Origin: Amycolatopsis sp. CA-230715
Lineage (GTDB): Bacteria > Actinomycetota > Actinomycetes > Mycobacteriales > Pseudonocardiaceae
Reading direction: 5' to 3'
DNA: 64,000 nucleotides
Assembly (NCBI RefSeq): GCF_018736145.1
Contig: NZ_CP059997.1
Coordinates: forward strand, 3,781,501-3,845,500
The translations under genes and the position numbers were made by a program. The notes under the pieces are model-generated. The model did no database searches. It saw nothing but the letters and a program-made list of their open reading frames with translations, and was not told the origin of the DNA. Positions 1 to 8,614 of the stretch are shown here, piece by piece; the first letter of the stretch is position 1; each line of letters starts with the position of its first letter.

Positions 1-1
1 G

Positions 2-103
2 ATCGGCTTCTCGGAGTGGACCGGCGACGGCAAGCTGCGCCACGCGCGGTACGTCGGGCTCCGGAACGACAAGGCAGCCGAAGACGTGGTCCGGGAGGCT
101 TGA
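2..103 (+). CDS. ATP-dependent DNA ligase, C-terminal end (partial)
   Basis: Only the last 33 codons are in the window, reading IGFSEWTGDGKLRHARYVGL and ending in VVREA. This matches the end of the OB-fold domain of LigD-type ATP-dependent ligases, which seal nicks during non-homologous end joining. The stop codon TGA overlaps the ATG of the LigD polymerase gene (ATGA at 103), so the two are translationally coupled. Ligase and polymerase activities are separate proteins here, unlike the fused mycobacterial LigD. The identification rests on the short tail plus the neighbours. Confidence 0.75.
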   Translation: MGFSEWTGDGKLRHARYVGLRNDKAAEDVVREA

Positions 104-987
104 TGAAGGCCGAGGACGTCGAGATTTCGCACACCGCCAAGGTTTTCTACCCCGAGGACGGACTGTCCAAAGGGGACGTGATCGAGCACTACCGCACGGT
201 CGCCGACGTGATGGTGCCGCATCTGCGGGGGCGGCCGCTGACGTTGCGCCGCTATCCGGACGGGATCGAGGGCGAGGGCTGGTTCCAGAAGGAGGCTTCG
301 GAGCACTTCCCGGACTGGGTCCGCGTCGAGGAAATGCCGCAACGCGACGGTGGATCGGTGCACCACGTGGTGTGCGAGGACGCGGCGACGCTGGTGTACC
401 TGGCGAACCAGGCGACCATCGAGTTCCACGTGTGGACCTCCACTGTGGACAGTCCGGAGTGCCCGGACCTGATGGTGCTCGACCTCGACCCGCCCGAGGG
501 CACGGGCACCGCGAAACTGCGCGAGATCGCCCGCCGCGGCCGCGACCAGCTCACCGGACTCGGGCTCGATCCGCACCTGCAGGCGACCGGCGGGCGCGGG
601 TTCCACCTCGTCACCCCGCTCGACGCGACCGCCGACCACGACCTGGTTCGCGCGCTCGCCCGCGAGGCCGCCGACAAGCTGGCCGAAGGCGATCCCGAAC
701 ACCTGACCACCGCGCAGCGCAAGGACAAGCGCGGCGACCGCGTCTTCCTCGACACTAACCGCAACGGCTACGCGCAGACCTTCGTCGCGCCGTATTCGCT
801 GCGGGCGAGGCCGGGCGCCGCGGCCGCGACCCCGCTCGACTGGGCCGAACTGGGCAAGGCGGAGCCGGACGGCTGGCCGCCCGCGAAACTGCGGAACCGG
901 TTGGCGCGCAAGGAAGATCCGTGGCGCGGCCTGCACGAGGGCGGCGCGTCCGCGGAAAAGTCGCTGCGGACGCTGAGGAGGTCCTGA
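103..987 (+). CDS. ligD: LigD-type DNA polymerase/primase domain protein (NHEJ)
   Basis: A 294-aa stand-alone polymerase of the archaeo-eukaryotic primase fold, which fills gaps at double-strand breaks held by Ku. Visible motifs are the metal-binding DLDPPEG, the catalytic-histidine motif GRGFHLVTPLD, and a third acidic motif in VFLDTNRNGYAQTFVAPYSLR. The ATG at 103 was chosen because it overlaps the ligase stop and is followed by the usual family start (ISHTAKVFYPEDGLSKGDVI); a longer open frame from 16 would run into the ligase gene. The stop overlaps the Ku start, so ligase, polymerase and Ku form one operon. Confidence 0.92.
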   Translation: MKAEDVEISHTAKVFYPEDGLSKGDVIEHYRTVADVMVPHLRGRPLTLRRYPDGIEGEGWFQKEASEHFPDWVRVEEMPQRDGGSVHHVVCEDAATLVYLANQATIEFHVWTSTVDSPECPDLMVLDLDPPEGTGTAKLREIARRGRDQLTGLGLDPHLQATGGRGFHLVTPLDATADHDLVRALAREAADKLAEGDPEHLTTAQRKDKRGDRVFLDTNRNGYAQTFVAPYSLRARPGAAAATPLDWAELGKAEPDGWPPAKLRNRLARKEDPWRGLHEGGASAEKSLRTLRRS

Positions 988-1904
988 TGGCACGGCCGAT
1001 CTGGAGCGGGTCGATCAACTTCGGCCTCGTCACCGTGCCGGTGGCGTTGTACAGCGCGACCGAGGACCACTCGATCCACTTCCGCCAGTTCGAGCGCGGC
1101 ACCTCCGACCGCATCCGGTACCGCAGGGTCAACGAGCGCACCGGCAAGGAGGTCGACTACGACAAGATCGTCAAGGGCTACGAGCTGGACGACGGCGAGT
1201 ACGTGCTCGTCGAACCCGAGGAGCTGGACGAGATCGCGCCGGGCCGGTCGCGCACGATCGACATCGAGTCCTTTGTGGACCTCGAAGAGGTGGACCCGAT
1301 CTACTTCCAGCGCACCTACTGGCTCGGCCCGGCGAAGGAGGAGTTCCACCGCGCGTACGCGCTGCTGCTGCAGGCGATGGCGAAGACGAACCGGGCGGGG
1401 ATCGCGCGCTTCGTCATGCGCGGCAAGGAATACCTGGCGGCGGTGCGCGCGGGCGACGGCGTGCTGACGTTGAACACCATGCACTTCGCCGCGGACATCC
1501 GGGATCCGGCGAAGGAGCTGAAGAGCCTGCCGGAGCTGAAGGCGCGCGGCAAGGAACTGGACATGGCGGTCAGCCTCGTCGACTCGATGACCGAGCAGTG
1601 GCAGCCGGACCAGTACGTGGACACCTACACCGAGCGCGTGAAGAAGCTCATCGACGACAAGAAGGCGGGCCGCACGGTCACCCCGGAGTCCGAGCCGTCG
1701 GAGCCGACGAAGGTGGTCGACCTGTTCGAGGCGCTTTCCCGCAGCGTCGAAGGCCGCCGCAAGGGCGGCAAACGCGGGAAGAAGAAGCCCGACGTGTCCG
1801 ACCTGAGCAAGGCCGACCTGGAAAAGCTCGCGCGCGAACAGGACGTCAAGGGCCGCTCCAAGATGACGCGCGCCGAACTGGAGAAGGCGGTCAAGGCCTC
1901 CTGA
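987..1904 (+). CDS. ku: Non-homologous end-joining protein Ku
   Basis: A 305-aa bacterial Ku protein that forms a homodimeric ring on DNA ends and recruits LigD. It begins MARPIWSGSINFGLVTVPVA, the hallmark N-terminus, and continues through the core (YYDKIVKGYEL-like segment, YFQRTYWLGP, FVMRGKEYLAAVR, LVDSMTEQW). The last 40 residues after a Lys-rich linker (DLSKADLEKLAREQ... KMTRAELEKAV) look like a SAP/Rho-N type DNA-binding tail, as found in some actinobacterial Ku proteins. The start overlaps the polymerase stop (ATGA). Confidence 0.95.
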   Translation: MARPIWSGSINFGLVTVPVALYSATEDHSIHFRQFERGTSDRIRYRRVNERTGKEVDYDKIVKGYELDDGEYVLVEPEELDEIAPGRSRTIDIESFVDLEEVDPIYFQRTYWLGPAKEEFHRAYALLLQAMAKTNRAGIARFVMRGKEYLAAVRAGDGVLTLNTMHFAADIRDPAKELKSLPELKARGKELDMAVSLVDSMTEQWQPDQYVDTYTERVKKLIDDKKAGRTVTPESEPSEPTKVVDLFEALSRSVEGRRKGGKRGKKKPDVSDLSKADLEKLAREQDVKGRSKMTRAELEKAVKAS

Positions 1905-1927
1905 CTGGAAACTCACGTCAGCCGTCG

Positions 1928-2143
1928 CGTGCCCCGAAAGTGACCTTCGGGGAATCCAGTGCCCTGAACTTTCGGGGCACCGGCAAGCGGGGCAGGCGCG
2001 TCGCGGTAGTCGAGCGTGCGAGGGGTGGATGTGCGGCGTTGAGCGCCCCGAAGGCCACCTTCGGGGCACCGGCAGCCGAGGCCCGCACGCGGGCGAGGGT
2101 CGAGAAAGTGGCGCCAGGGTCCCCGAAGGTGGCCATCGGGGAC
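1928..2143. repeat. Interspersed palindromic repeat, copy A
   Basis: This fills most of the 364-bp gap between Ku and the cyclase. It contains several dyads of the form CCCCGAAGG-nnn-CCTTCGGGG: GCCCCGAAGGCCACCTTCGG at about 2044, GTCCCCGAAGGTGGCCATCG at 2119, and weaker units at 1929-1978. About 55 bp from 2009 (GTCGAGCGTGCGAGGGGTGG onward) is almost identical to copy B at 11672. The units could fold as terminators or act as repeated protein-binding sites. No gene is visible here. Confidence 0.8.
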
Positions 2144-2268
2144 ATTCGCGCTCGCCACCACATTTCCGCCATCGAGACCCGGGAGCACGGCGATCCGCGC
2201 ACCATCATCGCGGCCTTCGGAGCATCGGCCGACCCCCCGCCGGACGCGCGTACCCATAACATCGACCT

Positions 2269-3762
2269 GTGGGACGGGGACTTCGGCTCGGGAGCCGGTT
2301 CAGGCTGGTGCTGCGCACCGGTATCGGGTTCGCCGTGCTCGGGTTCGGGTCCAGTGTGGTCGGCGCCGCCGTGGTCGCGCTGCTCCTGCTGCTGCAGGGC
2401 ACGCCGAGCGACATCGGCGACCGGTCCTGGGTGATGACCGTTTCGGCCGCCGGGTACGTCGCCGCGTCGCTGCTCGCCGGGACCGTGTGGACGGCCTGGT
2501 TGCAGCGCCGCACCGCGGTGTGGTTCGTCCTCGGCAGGCCGCCCACCCCGGACGAAGCGCGCCGCGCGCTGCGGATCCCCGGCGACATGGCGCGCGTGAG
2601 CGGCACGCTGTGGCTCGGCGGCACGGTGCTGCTGGCCACGCTCGCGGGTGTGCTCGGCTCGTCGGCGGACGCGGTGGCCGTCGCGCTGACGATCGGGCTC
2701 GGCGGGCTGACCACGGCCGGGATCACCTACCTCGCGGCCGAGTGGGTCGCGCGGCCGGTGATGATGCTCGCGCTCGCGGTCGACCGGCCGAAGCAGAAGC
2801 TGCCGACGACCGTGCTGACCAGGCTCGTGCTGACCTGGTCGCTCGCCAGCGGCGTCCCGCTGCTCGGGGTGTTCCTGGTGGCGACGCCGCCGAACCTGAG
2901 CCACGCCGATCCGACGTCGAGCCTGATCCTGCTGTCCGTGGCGGGGCTGGTGCTGGGCGCGTTCACCACCGCGCTGCTCGCGAAGGCGGTCGCGGCGCCG
3001 CTGCACCGGCTGCGGGTCGCGCTCGACGACATCGCGCGCGGCCGCACGGACGTGCAGGTCGACGTGGACGATTCGAGCGAGATCGGCACGCTGCAGACCT
3101 CGGTGAACGACCTCGCCGCCGGCCTGCGCGAACAGGACCGGATGCGGGACCTGTTCGGCAGGCACGTCGGCACCGAGGTGGCACGGCACGCGCTCGAGTT
3201 CGGCGCCTCGCTCTCCGGCGACGTGCGCGAGGTGACGGCGCTGTTCGTCGACGTCGTCGATTCGACCGCGCTGGCCGCGCGCACCCCGCCGCAGGAACTG
3301 GTCGACAAGCTGAACCGGTTCTTCAGCAGCGTGGTCGACGCGGTCAACGCGCGCGGCGGGCTGGTGAACAAGTTCCAGGGCGACGCCGCGCTGTGCGTGT
3401 TCGGCGCGCCGACGAAGCTCGCGGACCCGGCCACTTCGGCGCTGGGCGCGGCGCGCGCGATCCGGGACGCGGTGCTTGCCGACGGCGAACTGGACCTGGG
3501 CATCGGGGTCGCGTCGGGGCCGGTGTTCGCCGGTCAGCTCGGCACGAGCAGCCGGTTCGAGTACACCGTGATCGGCGATCCGATCAACGAGGCCGCGCGG
3601 CTCACCGAGTACGCGAAGCACACCCCCGGCCGCATCCTCGCCTCCGACACCACGCTGGCCTCGGCGGCCGCGGGCGAACGCGCGCGCTGGACCGAGGACG
3701 AAACCGTCCAGCTCCGCGGCCGCGAAAGCGCGACCATCACCTGGGCCGTCAGCCCGGAGTGA
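2269..3762 (+). CDS. Membrane-bound class III adenylate/guanylate cyclase
   Basis: A 497-aa protein with about six transmembrane segments (roughly residues 14-43, 53-78, 114-160 as a pair, 187-206, 219-241), a HAMP linker (about 240-290) and a C-terminal class III nucleotidyl cyclase domain (about 318-470). The metal-binding aspartates are in ALFVDVVDST and FQGDAAL. The preceding Lys (NKFQGD) and the Asp of GDPINEAARL fit an ATP-specific enzyme making cAMP. The layout is that of the mycobacterial Rv1318c-type cyclases. It starts at GTG 2269. The 3' end overlaps the convergent fabH-like gene by 14 bp. Confidence 0.9.
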   Translation: MGRGLRLGSRFRLVLRTGIGFAVLGFGSSVVGAAVVALLLLLQGTPSDIGDRSWVMTVSAAGYVAASLLAGTVWTAWLQRRTAVWFVLGRPPTPDEARRALRIPGDMARVSGTLWLGGTVLLATLAGVLGSSADAVAVALTIGLGGLTTAGITYLAAEWVARPVMMLALAVDRPKQKLPTTVLTRLVLTWSLASGVPLLGVFLVATPPNLSHADPTSSLILLSVAGLVLGAFTTALLAKAVAAPLHRLRVALDDIARGRTDVQVDVDDSSEIGTLQTSVNDLAAGLREQDRMRDLFGRHVGTEVARHALEFGASLSGDVREVTALFVDVVDSTALAARTPPQELVDKLNRFFSSVVDAVNARGGLVNKFQGDAALCVFGAPTKLADPATSALGAARAIRDAVLADGELDLGIGVASGPVFAGQLGTSSRFEYTVIGDPINEAARLTEYAKHTPGRILASDTTLASAAAGERARWTEDETVQLRGRESATITWAVSPE

Positions 3763-4768
3763 CCTCCGGCCACTTCAGCACCGTCGAGCCCCAGGTCAGG
3801 CCCGCGCCGAAGGCGCTGAGCAGCACCCGGTGCCCCGGCACGAGCTGCCCTTCCTTGACCCCGTCGAGCAGCGCGAGCGGCACCGAAGCGGCGACCGTGT
3901 TCCCCACCGTGCCGATGTTCGCGACCACGGCTTCCGCGGGCAGCCCGAGCTTCTTCGCCACCGCGTCCAGGATCCGGATGTTGGCCTGGTGGCCGACGAA
4001 CCGGTCGACGCCGTCCACCGGCCAGCCCGCCCGCTCCAGCACCGTGCGGGACGATTCCGCCATCCGCGCGCACGCCTGCCGGAACACCTTCTGGCCCTGC
4101 ATGATCACGTAGTTGTCCTGCTCGCGTTCGGCGAAGCGCTGCCGGACACCGCCCGCGGGAACGTAGAGCAGATCGGTGCCCTCGCCCTCGCTGTGCAGGT
4201 CGAACGGGCCGAGTGCGCCGTCCTCCTCCGGCGAGCCCGCGCGCAGCACGATCGCGCCCGCGCCGTCGCCGAAGATCGGCGCGGTGCCGCGGTCATCCGG
4301 GTCGACCACGGCGGTGAACTTGTCCGCGCCGACGACGAGCACGGAACCGGAGATCCCGGCCGAGATCATCCCCGCCGCGGTGGCGAGCGCGTAGACGAAA
4401 CCACTGCACACCGCGTTCACGTCGAACGCCGCGATCCCGGAGAGCCCGAGCGCGGCGGCCACCTGGGGCGCGCTCGCGGGGCACACGTAGTCGGGGGTCG
4501 AGGTGGCGAGCACCAGCGCGTCGACCCGCTCGAGGCTCGCGCTGCTCAGCGCCGCGCGACCCGCCTCGATCGCCATGTCCACAGTGGACATGTCATCGGC
4601 GATCCGGCGCGCGCTGATTCCGGTTCTGGTGCGAATCCATTCGTCGGAGGTGTCCATGCGGCTGGACAGTTCTTCGTTGTCGAGCACCCGTGACGGCAGA
4701 TAACCACCGAGCCCGCACAACACCGCCGCGCGGCGCCCCGCGAACTCGGGCGCATCCTGCGTGCGCAC
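3749..4768 (-). CDS. 3-oxoacyl-ACP synthase III (FabH/KAS III family)
   Basis: A 339-aa thiolase-fold condensing enzyme. The Cys-His-Asn triad is visible: C121 in FDVNAVCSGF, H260 in VGHQANIRI, and N290 in GTVGNT. Family KAS III enzymes start fatty-acid synthesis by condensing an acyl-CoA with malonyl-ACP; stand-alone actinobacterial copies may serve lipid or secondary metabolism. The start is GTG 4768, with AGGAGGG seven bases upstream. It is not in a fab operon, so housekeeping FabH cannot be distinguished from a specialised paralogue. A TetR-like palindrome lies about 60 bp upstream. Confidence 0.9.
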   Translation of the reverse strand: MRTQDAPEFAGRRAAVLCGLGGYLPSRVLDNEELSSRMDTSDEWIRTRTGISARRIADDMSTVDMAIEAGRAALSSASLERVDALVLATSTPDYVCPASAPQVAAALGLSGIAAFDVNAVCSGFVYALATAAGMISAGISGSVLVVGADKFTAVVDPDDRGTAPIFGDGAGAIVLRAGSPEEDGALGPFDLHSEGEGTDLLYVPAGGVRQRFAEREQDNYVIMQGQKVFRQACARMAESSRTVLERAGWPVDGVDRFVGHQANIRILDAVAKKLGLPAEAVVANIGTVGNTVAASVPLALLDGVKEGQLVPGHRVLLSAFGAGLTWGSTVLKWPEVTPG

Positions 4769-4828
4769 TGCGAACCCTCCTCGTTAGTCCCCGTGAGACC
4801 CCATTCCGCACACTTGTAAGCCCTACCA

Positions 4829-4842
4829 ACCGGTAGACCGGT
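4829..4842. promoter_or_regulatory. Palindrome ACCGGT-AG-ACCGGT, possible TetR-type operator
   Basis: A perfect 6-2-6 inverted repeat between the divergent sides of the fabH-like gene (start 4768) and the end of the response-regulator gene. It lies where the fabH promoter should be. ACCGGT-rich dyads are typical TetR-family targets in actinobacteria. No TetR gene is in the window, so the binding protein is unknown. Confidence 0.4.
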
Positions 4843-4887
4843 CAGTTGTGTTCCAGGTCACATTTGGCTCACTCGGACGGGCCCGCG

Positions 4888-5523
4888 TTAGCCCAGATAG
4901 GCGAGTACGGCCAGCACTCGCCTGTGCCCGCTATCACTCGGGGGCAGGTCGAGCTTCGCGAATATGTTGCCGATGTGCTTGTGCACCGCGCGTTCGGTCA
5001 CCGTCAACTTCCCGGCAATCTCGGCGTTCGCGAAGCCCTGCGCCATCAGATCGAGCACCTCCCGTTCCCGCGCGGTCAACGCGGCGAGCGGATCGTGCCT
5101 GCGGGTGAGTAATTGCGAAATGACCTCGGGATCGAGCGCGGTGCCCCCACCCGCGACCCGGTCCAGCGCTTCCAGGAACTCCTCCACGCGGGCGACCCTG
5201 TCCTTCAGCAAATAGCCGACACCGGGGTGCCCGTCGGAAAGGAGTTCGCCGGCGTAGGTTTCCTCGACGTATTGCGAGAGCACGAGAACCGGGGTGCCCG
5301 GCAATACGCGGCGCGCGCGCATCGCGGCGTGGATGCCCTCGTCTCGGAACGACGGCGGCAGCCGTACGTCCACAATGGACACATCGGGTTCGTGCTCGGT
5401 CACCGCCGCGACGAAGGCGTCCGCGTTGTCCACGTGCGCGACCACCTCGTGGCCCGCGGTGGCGAGCAGGAGCTTGATGCCCTCGGCGAGCAGGACGTTG
5501 TCCTCGACGATCACGACCCGCAC
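4888..5523 (-). CDS. NarL/FixJ-type response regulator
   Basis: A 211-aa two-component response regulator. The receiver domain has the acidic pair E7/D8, phospho-acceptor D52 (SIVDVRLP), S84 and K107. The LuxR-type HTH (LTAREREVLDLMAQGFANAE... VHKHIGNIFAKL) begins near residue 149. GTG 5523 was chosen because GGGAG lies five bases upstream; GTG 5529 is an alternative. The gene overlaps the end of the kinase gene by 13 bp and is its evident partner. Confidence 0.92.
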   Translation of the reverse strand: MRVVIVEDNVLLAEGIKLLLATAGHEVVAHVDNADAFVAAVTEHEPDVSIVDVRLPPSFRDEGIHAAMRARRVLPGTPVLVLSQYVEETYAGELLSDGHPGVGYLLKDRVARVEEFLEALDRVAGGGTALDPEVISQLLTRRHDPLAALTAREREVLDLMAQGFANAEIAGKLTVTERAVHKHIGNIFAKLDLPPSDSGHRRVLAVLAYLG

Positions 5524-6758
5524 GGGCACTCCCAGACGATCTTGGTCGGCCCGCCGGCCGGGCTCGTCACCCACAGCTCGCCGTCGAGTGCGGCGAGCCT
5601 GCGCCGCATGCCCGCGATCCCGGTGCCCTTGGTCTCGTCGATGCCGCCCGAGCCGTCGTCGACGATCTGGCCGAGCAGGACGTCCACGTCGCGCGTGAGC
5701 GTGACCTCCACCCTGGAGGCGTCCGCGTGCTTGGCCACGTTGGTCAGCGCCTCGGTGATCACGAAGTACGCGGCGGCCTCCACCGGCGCGGCGAGCGCGC
5801 CCAGCTCGCCGACCGTCACCTCGGTCGGCACGGTGCTCTGCGCGGCGATCGCGGACAGCGCGCCGTCGAGACCGCGGTCGGCGAGGATCGGCGGGTACAT
5901 CGTGCGCAGCACCGTGCGCAGTTCGGTCATCGCGTCCTCGGCGCCGGAGCGCGCGTCGGCGAGCAGCTTCGCCACCGCCTGCGGATCCTTTTCGAGCTGG
6001 CGCTCGGCGAGCCCGAGCCGCATCGCGATGGAGACCAGCCGCGCCTGCGTCCCGTCGTGCAGATCGCGTTCGATGCGCCGCAGCTCGGCGCCGTGCGCGT
6101 CGACGGCGCCCGCGCGGCTCTCCCGCAACGTTTCCACGCGCTCCGCAAGTTGGTCCTTTTCGGACGGTGCGAGCAGCGCCGCGTTCAGCTTCGCGCTCGC
6201 GTTGGCGATCTTGGGCGGCAGCCACAGCGCGATGGCCGCCGTGGCCACGAGCATCGGGACGCCCGCGTAGAAGGCGCTCGGCCAGCTCTCGATCGGGATG
6301 TCGGCGATCACCTTGATCGGTTCGTCGGCGGGGAACAGCCACCAGAACCCGATCGAGAACAACGCGACGAACGGGAGGAACGCCAGCGTCAGGCCGAAGA
6401 TGCCCAGCATGGTCCCGAACAACATGGTCGCCGGGACCCAGCGGAGATCGCGCCAGGTGCCGCGCTCGTCGATGAGGTCCCGCAGCGAGCGCCCGCGCGG
6501 TCCATGCCCGGGGATCGCGATGCCTAGCCGCCGCGCGCTGAAGGCGCGGACAACATCGGTGACCCTGCCGAGGAAGCGCAGCTCGAACGGCAGCGCGAAG
6601 ATCCCGACCCAGAAGACGCACATCACCGCCGAAGCCATCAGCACCGGCAGCGCGGCCATCGCCGCGAACCCGGTGATCATGCTCATGAAGGAGAAGGGCA
6701 CCGAAGCCGCCGTCGCGCGCACCCTGCCCATGGCCCCCACGGGCCGTCCGTCTGCCAT
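5511..6758 (-). CDS. DesK/NarX-type sensor histidine kinase
   Basis: A 415-aa membrane kinase of the HisKA_3 class. There are two hydrophobic hairpins (about residues 25-60 and 105-180), then a coiled segment, the phospho-acceptor motif RIERDLHDGTQ with H234, and an HATPase_c domain (EALTNVAKHA, DDGSGG, GTGIAGM). The first hairpin resembles the DUF1707/sensor-like membrane region of actinobacterial kinases. ATG 6758 gives a protein beginning MADGRPVG. It is co-transcribed and overlapping with the response regulator. The signal sensed is unknown. Confidence 0.9.
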   Translation of the reverse strand: MADGRPVGAMGRVRATAASVPFSFMSMITGFAAMAALPVLMASAVMCVFWVGIFALPFELRFLGRVTDVVRAFSARRLGIAIPGHGPRGRSLRDLIDERGTWRDLRWVPATMLFGTMLGIFGLTLAFLPFVALFSIGFWWLFPADEPIKVIADIPIESWPSAFYAGVPMLVATAAIALWLPPKIANASAKLNAALLAPSEKDQLAERVETLRESRAGAVDAHGAELRRIERDLHDGTQARLVSIAMRLGLAERQLEKDPQAVAKLLADARSGAEDAMTELRTVLRTMYPPILADRGLDGALSAIAAQSTVPTEVTVGELGALAAPVEAAAYFVITEALTNVAKHADASRVEVTLTRDVDVLLGQIVDDGSGGIDETKGTGIAGMRRRLAALDGELWVTSPAGGPTKIVWECPCGS

Positions 6759-6854
6759 ACGCCGATTCTTCCGCACTCCCCGGCCGGGCGCGGTGGTGCG
6801 GGCTACACCATCGGGCGGGGGCGCCTGCCCGCGCGCCCGGATAGCCTTGGCGAC

Positions 6855-7325
6855 GTGCCGACGCCACCCCTCGACGCGGTGGATCTCAAGATCCTCGACC
6901 GCCTGCAGACCGACGCCCGCACGATCGCCGAGTCCATTGGCGCCGAAGTGGGGCTGTCCGCGGCCGCGGTGCAGCGGCGGATCAAACGGCTGCGCCAGTG
7001 CGGGGTCATCGCACGGGACGTCTCGGTACTCGATCAAGACGTGCTCGGCGTGCCGATGACGTTCGTGGTCGCGGTGGAGATGGAACGCGAACACGTCGAC
7101 GTGATCCGCGCGTTCCGCGAACGGGCGCTCGCCGACGACGCGGTGCAGCAGTGCTACTACGTGACCGGGCAGGCGGACTTCATCCTGGTGGTGGCCTGCC
7201 GCGACATGGCGTGCTTCGAGGCGTTCACCCGCCGCGCGCTCCTCGACAACCCGGATGTCCGGCACTTCACCACGAGTGTCGCCATGGACCGGGTGAAGGT
7301 GGGCCTCACCGTCCCGCTCGGGTAA
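6855..7325 (+). CDS. Lrp/AsnC-family transcriptional regulator
   Basis: A 156-aa protein with an N-terminal winged HTH (LKILDRLQTDARTIAE... AAVQRRIKRLRQCGVI) and a C-terminal RAM/AsnC effector domain (VEMEREHVDVIRAF... CYYVTGQADFILVVACRDM). Family members form octamers that respond to amino acids. It starts at GTG 6855 and is divergent from the kinase gene with a 96-bp shared promoter gap. The target genes cannot be inferred. Confidence 0.9.
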   Translation: MPTPPLDAVDLKILDRLQTDARTIAESIGAEVGLSAAAVQRRIKRLRQCGVIARDVSVLDQDVLGVPMTFVVAVEMEREHVDVIRAFRERALADDAVQQCYYVTGQADFILVVACRDMACFEAFTRRALLDNPDVRHFTTSVAMDRVKVGLTVPLG

Positions 7326-7551
7326 CCGGAAAAGTGCGGTCCGTAGTGAAAACCGGACTGTGGCGGAGACCACTGTGGAGCGCTATCAGGGAGTCGTCCG
7401 ACAGTGGCCGAAGTGTTACACCTCACCCCGTCCGCCACCGGATAGCGTGAATGGCACGGAACTGGCATCACGAGCGGGGCCGCCAGCGCTCTCCCCGCTG
7501 TCCGAGTGGTTCGCACGACGCGAACCTTCGCCAACCGCGAGGAGTGGCACC

Positions 7552-7956
7552 GTGCAGACCGACGCAGTGCACCAGACCCAGTTCGTGTCGATGAACGGCA
7601 GCACCGCACCTGTCCTTTCGCGACTGTCCTTTCTGGCCAGTGAGCCGTTCGCGGTGACGATCGCCTTCCGGAGCGAGCGCGGCCGCTGGATCGAGTGGGT
7701 GTTCGCCCGCGACCTGCTGATCACCGGGCTGACCGAGCCCTCGGGCATCGGCGACGTCCGCGTCCGCCCCGACCTCGCCGTCGACGAGGACCTGACCGCG
7801 CTCGAGATCGAGTCGCCCGACGGCTACGCGCTCGTCGAGATGGAACGCGCCGACCTCGAAGCCTTCGTCGCCAACACGCTCGAACTGGTGCCCGCCGGTG
7901 CGGAGAGCGAACACTTCGACGTGGAAGCGCTCATCGAAGAAATCACCAGTGTCTGA
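7552..7956 (+). CDS. ssgB: SsgA-family sporulation/cell-division protein, SsgB type
   Basis: A 134-aa SsgA-like protein. In streptomycetes SsgB recruits FtsZ to future septum sites during sporulation; in related genera it is a conserved developmental marker. The length and the core (FVSMNGSTAPVLSRLSFLAS, FRSERGRWIEWVFARDLL, GIGDVRVRPD) fit SsgB rather than SsgA. GTG 7552 was chosen: GAGGAG lies seven to eight bases upstream and the sequence before it is not family-like. It is monocistronic and followed by a large stem-loop. Confidence 0.9.
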   Translation: MQTDAVHQTQFVSMNGSTAPVLSRLSFLASEPFAVTIAFRSERGRWIEWVFARDLLITGLTEPSGIGDVRVRPDLAVDEDLTALEIESPDGYALVEMERADLEAFVANTLELVPAGAESEHFDVEALIEEITSV

Positions 7957-7968
7957 TATCGGGCGGCA

Positions 7969-8045
7969 AAATTTGCGCTGCCAGGGCGCGGCTCCCAGCT
8001 CGACCCGCCGGTTGGTCGTGCTGGGCGCCCTGCCATCGCAAATTT
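7969..8045 (+). terminator. Large stem-loop downstream of ssgB
   Basis: Nested inverted repeats start 12 bases after the ssgB stop: AAATTTGCG (7969-7977) pairs with CGCAAATTT (8037-8045), CAGGGCGC pairs with GCGCCCTG, and CCCAGC with GCTGGG. A second dyad (AGGGCCCC-A-GGGGCCCT) follows at once. It is most simply a terminator, though the 77-nt size could also mean a structured 3' UTR. Confidence 0.6.
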
Positions 8046-8614
8046 AGAGGGCCCCAGGGGCCCTGCGCCCGACTGCACGCTCCCGGCGCGCGGGGCGCGC
8101 CGGATCGCCGGTGGTGGTCGGGTTGGGAGTGGCCGCGCCTTCGGCGCGGACCTCGCGGCACTCGGGAGGTAGGCGGGCGAGCATCGTTCCGAAGCGGGCA
8201 CTTGCGTGCTAGGGCCTGGAAAGTGGCGCCAGATTCCCCTGAGGCGGCCTTCGGGACGTGGCGGGCACTCTCGGCGGCGGCAGTATCCTCCGGACCACGG
8301 GCGTCACTGGTTCAACATCACCCGAACGGTCCGCGCCTAAAGTAGGAAGTTCTCGACAGTACTGTCCGTAATCATTCGTGCACGGCTTTCCGGCGCCTTG
8401 CCGCCCTTCGGGAATCCGCCCTGGTGGGTCCTACGCACCGTGAGGGAACGTCGGCTTTCCGTAGGCGAAACGGTGACGGTCGGTTTTCGTACGGTCGAGT
8501 AGCGCTTGCGGACCGCCCGTTCTGACTGGTTTACGAACCGATCACGCTCTGCCTAGGCTCGCTGAACCCCGGCAGGCGGCACCCAGTCGCCCGCCCTGCG
8601 AGGGAGCGAGCGCC
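8046..8614. other. Non-coding stretch before the LuxR-family ATPase gene
   Basis: No convincing gene is seen in these 569 bp. At about 8217-8262 there is a decayed copy of the palindromic repeat (GAAAGTGGCGCCAGA... CGGCCTTCGGGA). The last 250 bp, ending at the ATG of the regulator, presumably hold its promoter, but no clear -35/-10 pair stands out. Confidence 0.5.

Noticed and set aside
768..3621. Long minus-strand open frames opposite Ku and the cyclase
   Set aside because: They are Arg/Pro/Ala-rich, without motifs or RBS, and arise from high GC in the third codon position of the real genes on the plus strand.
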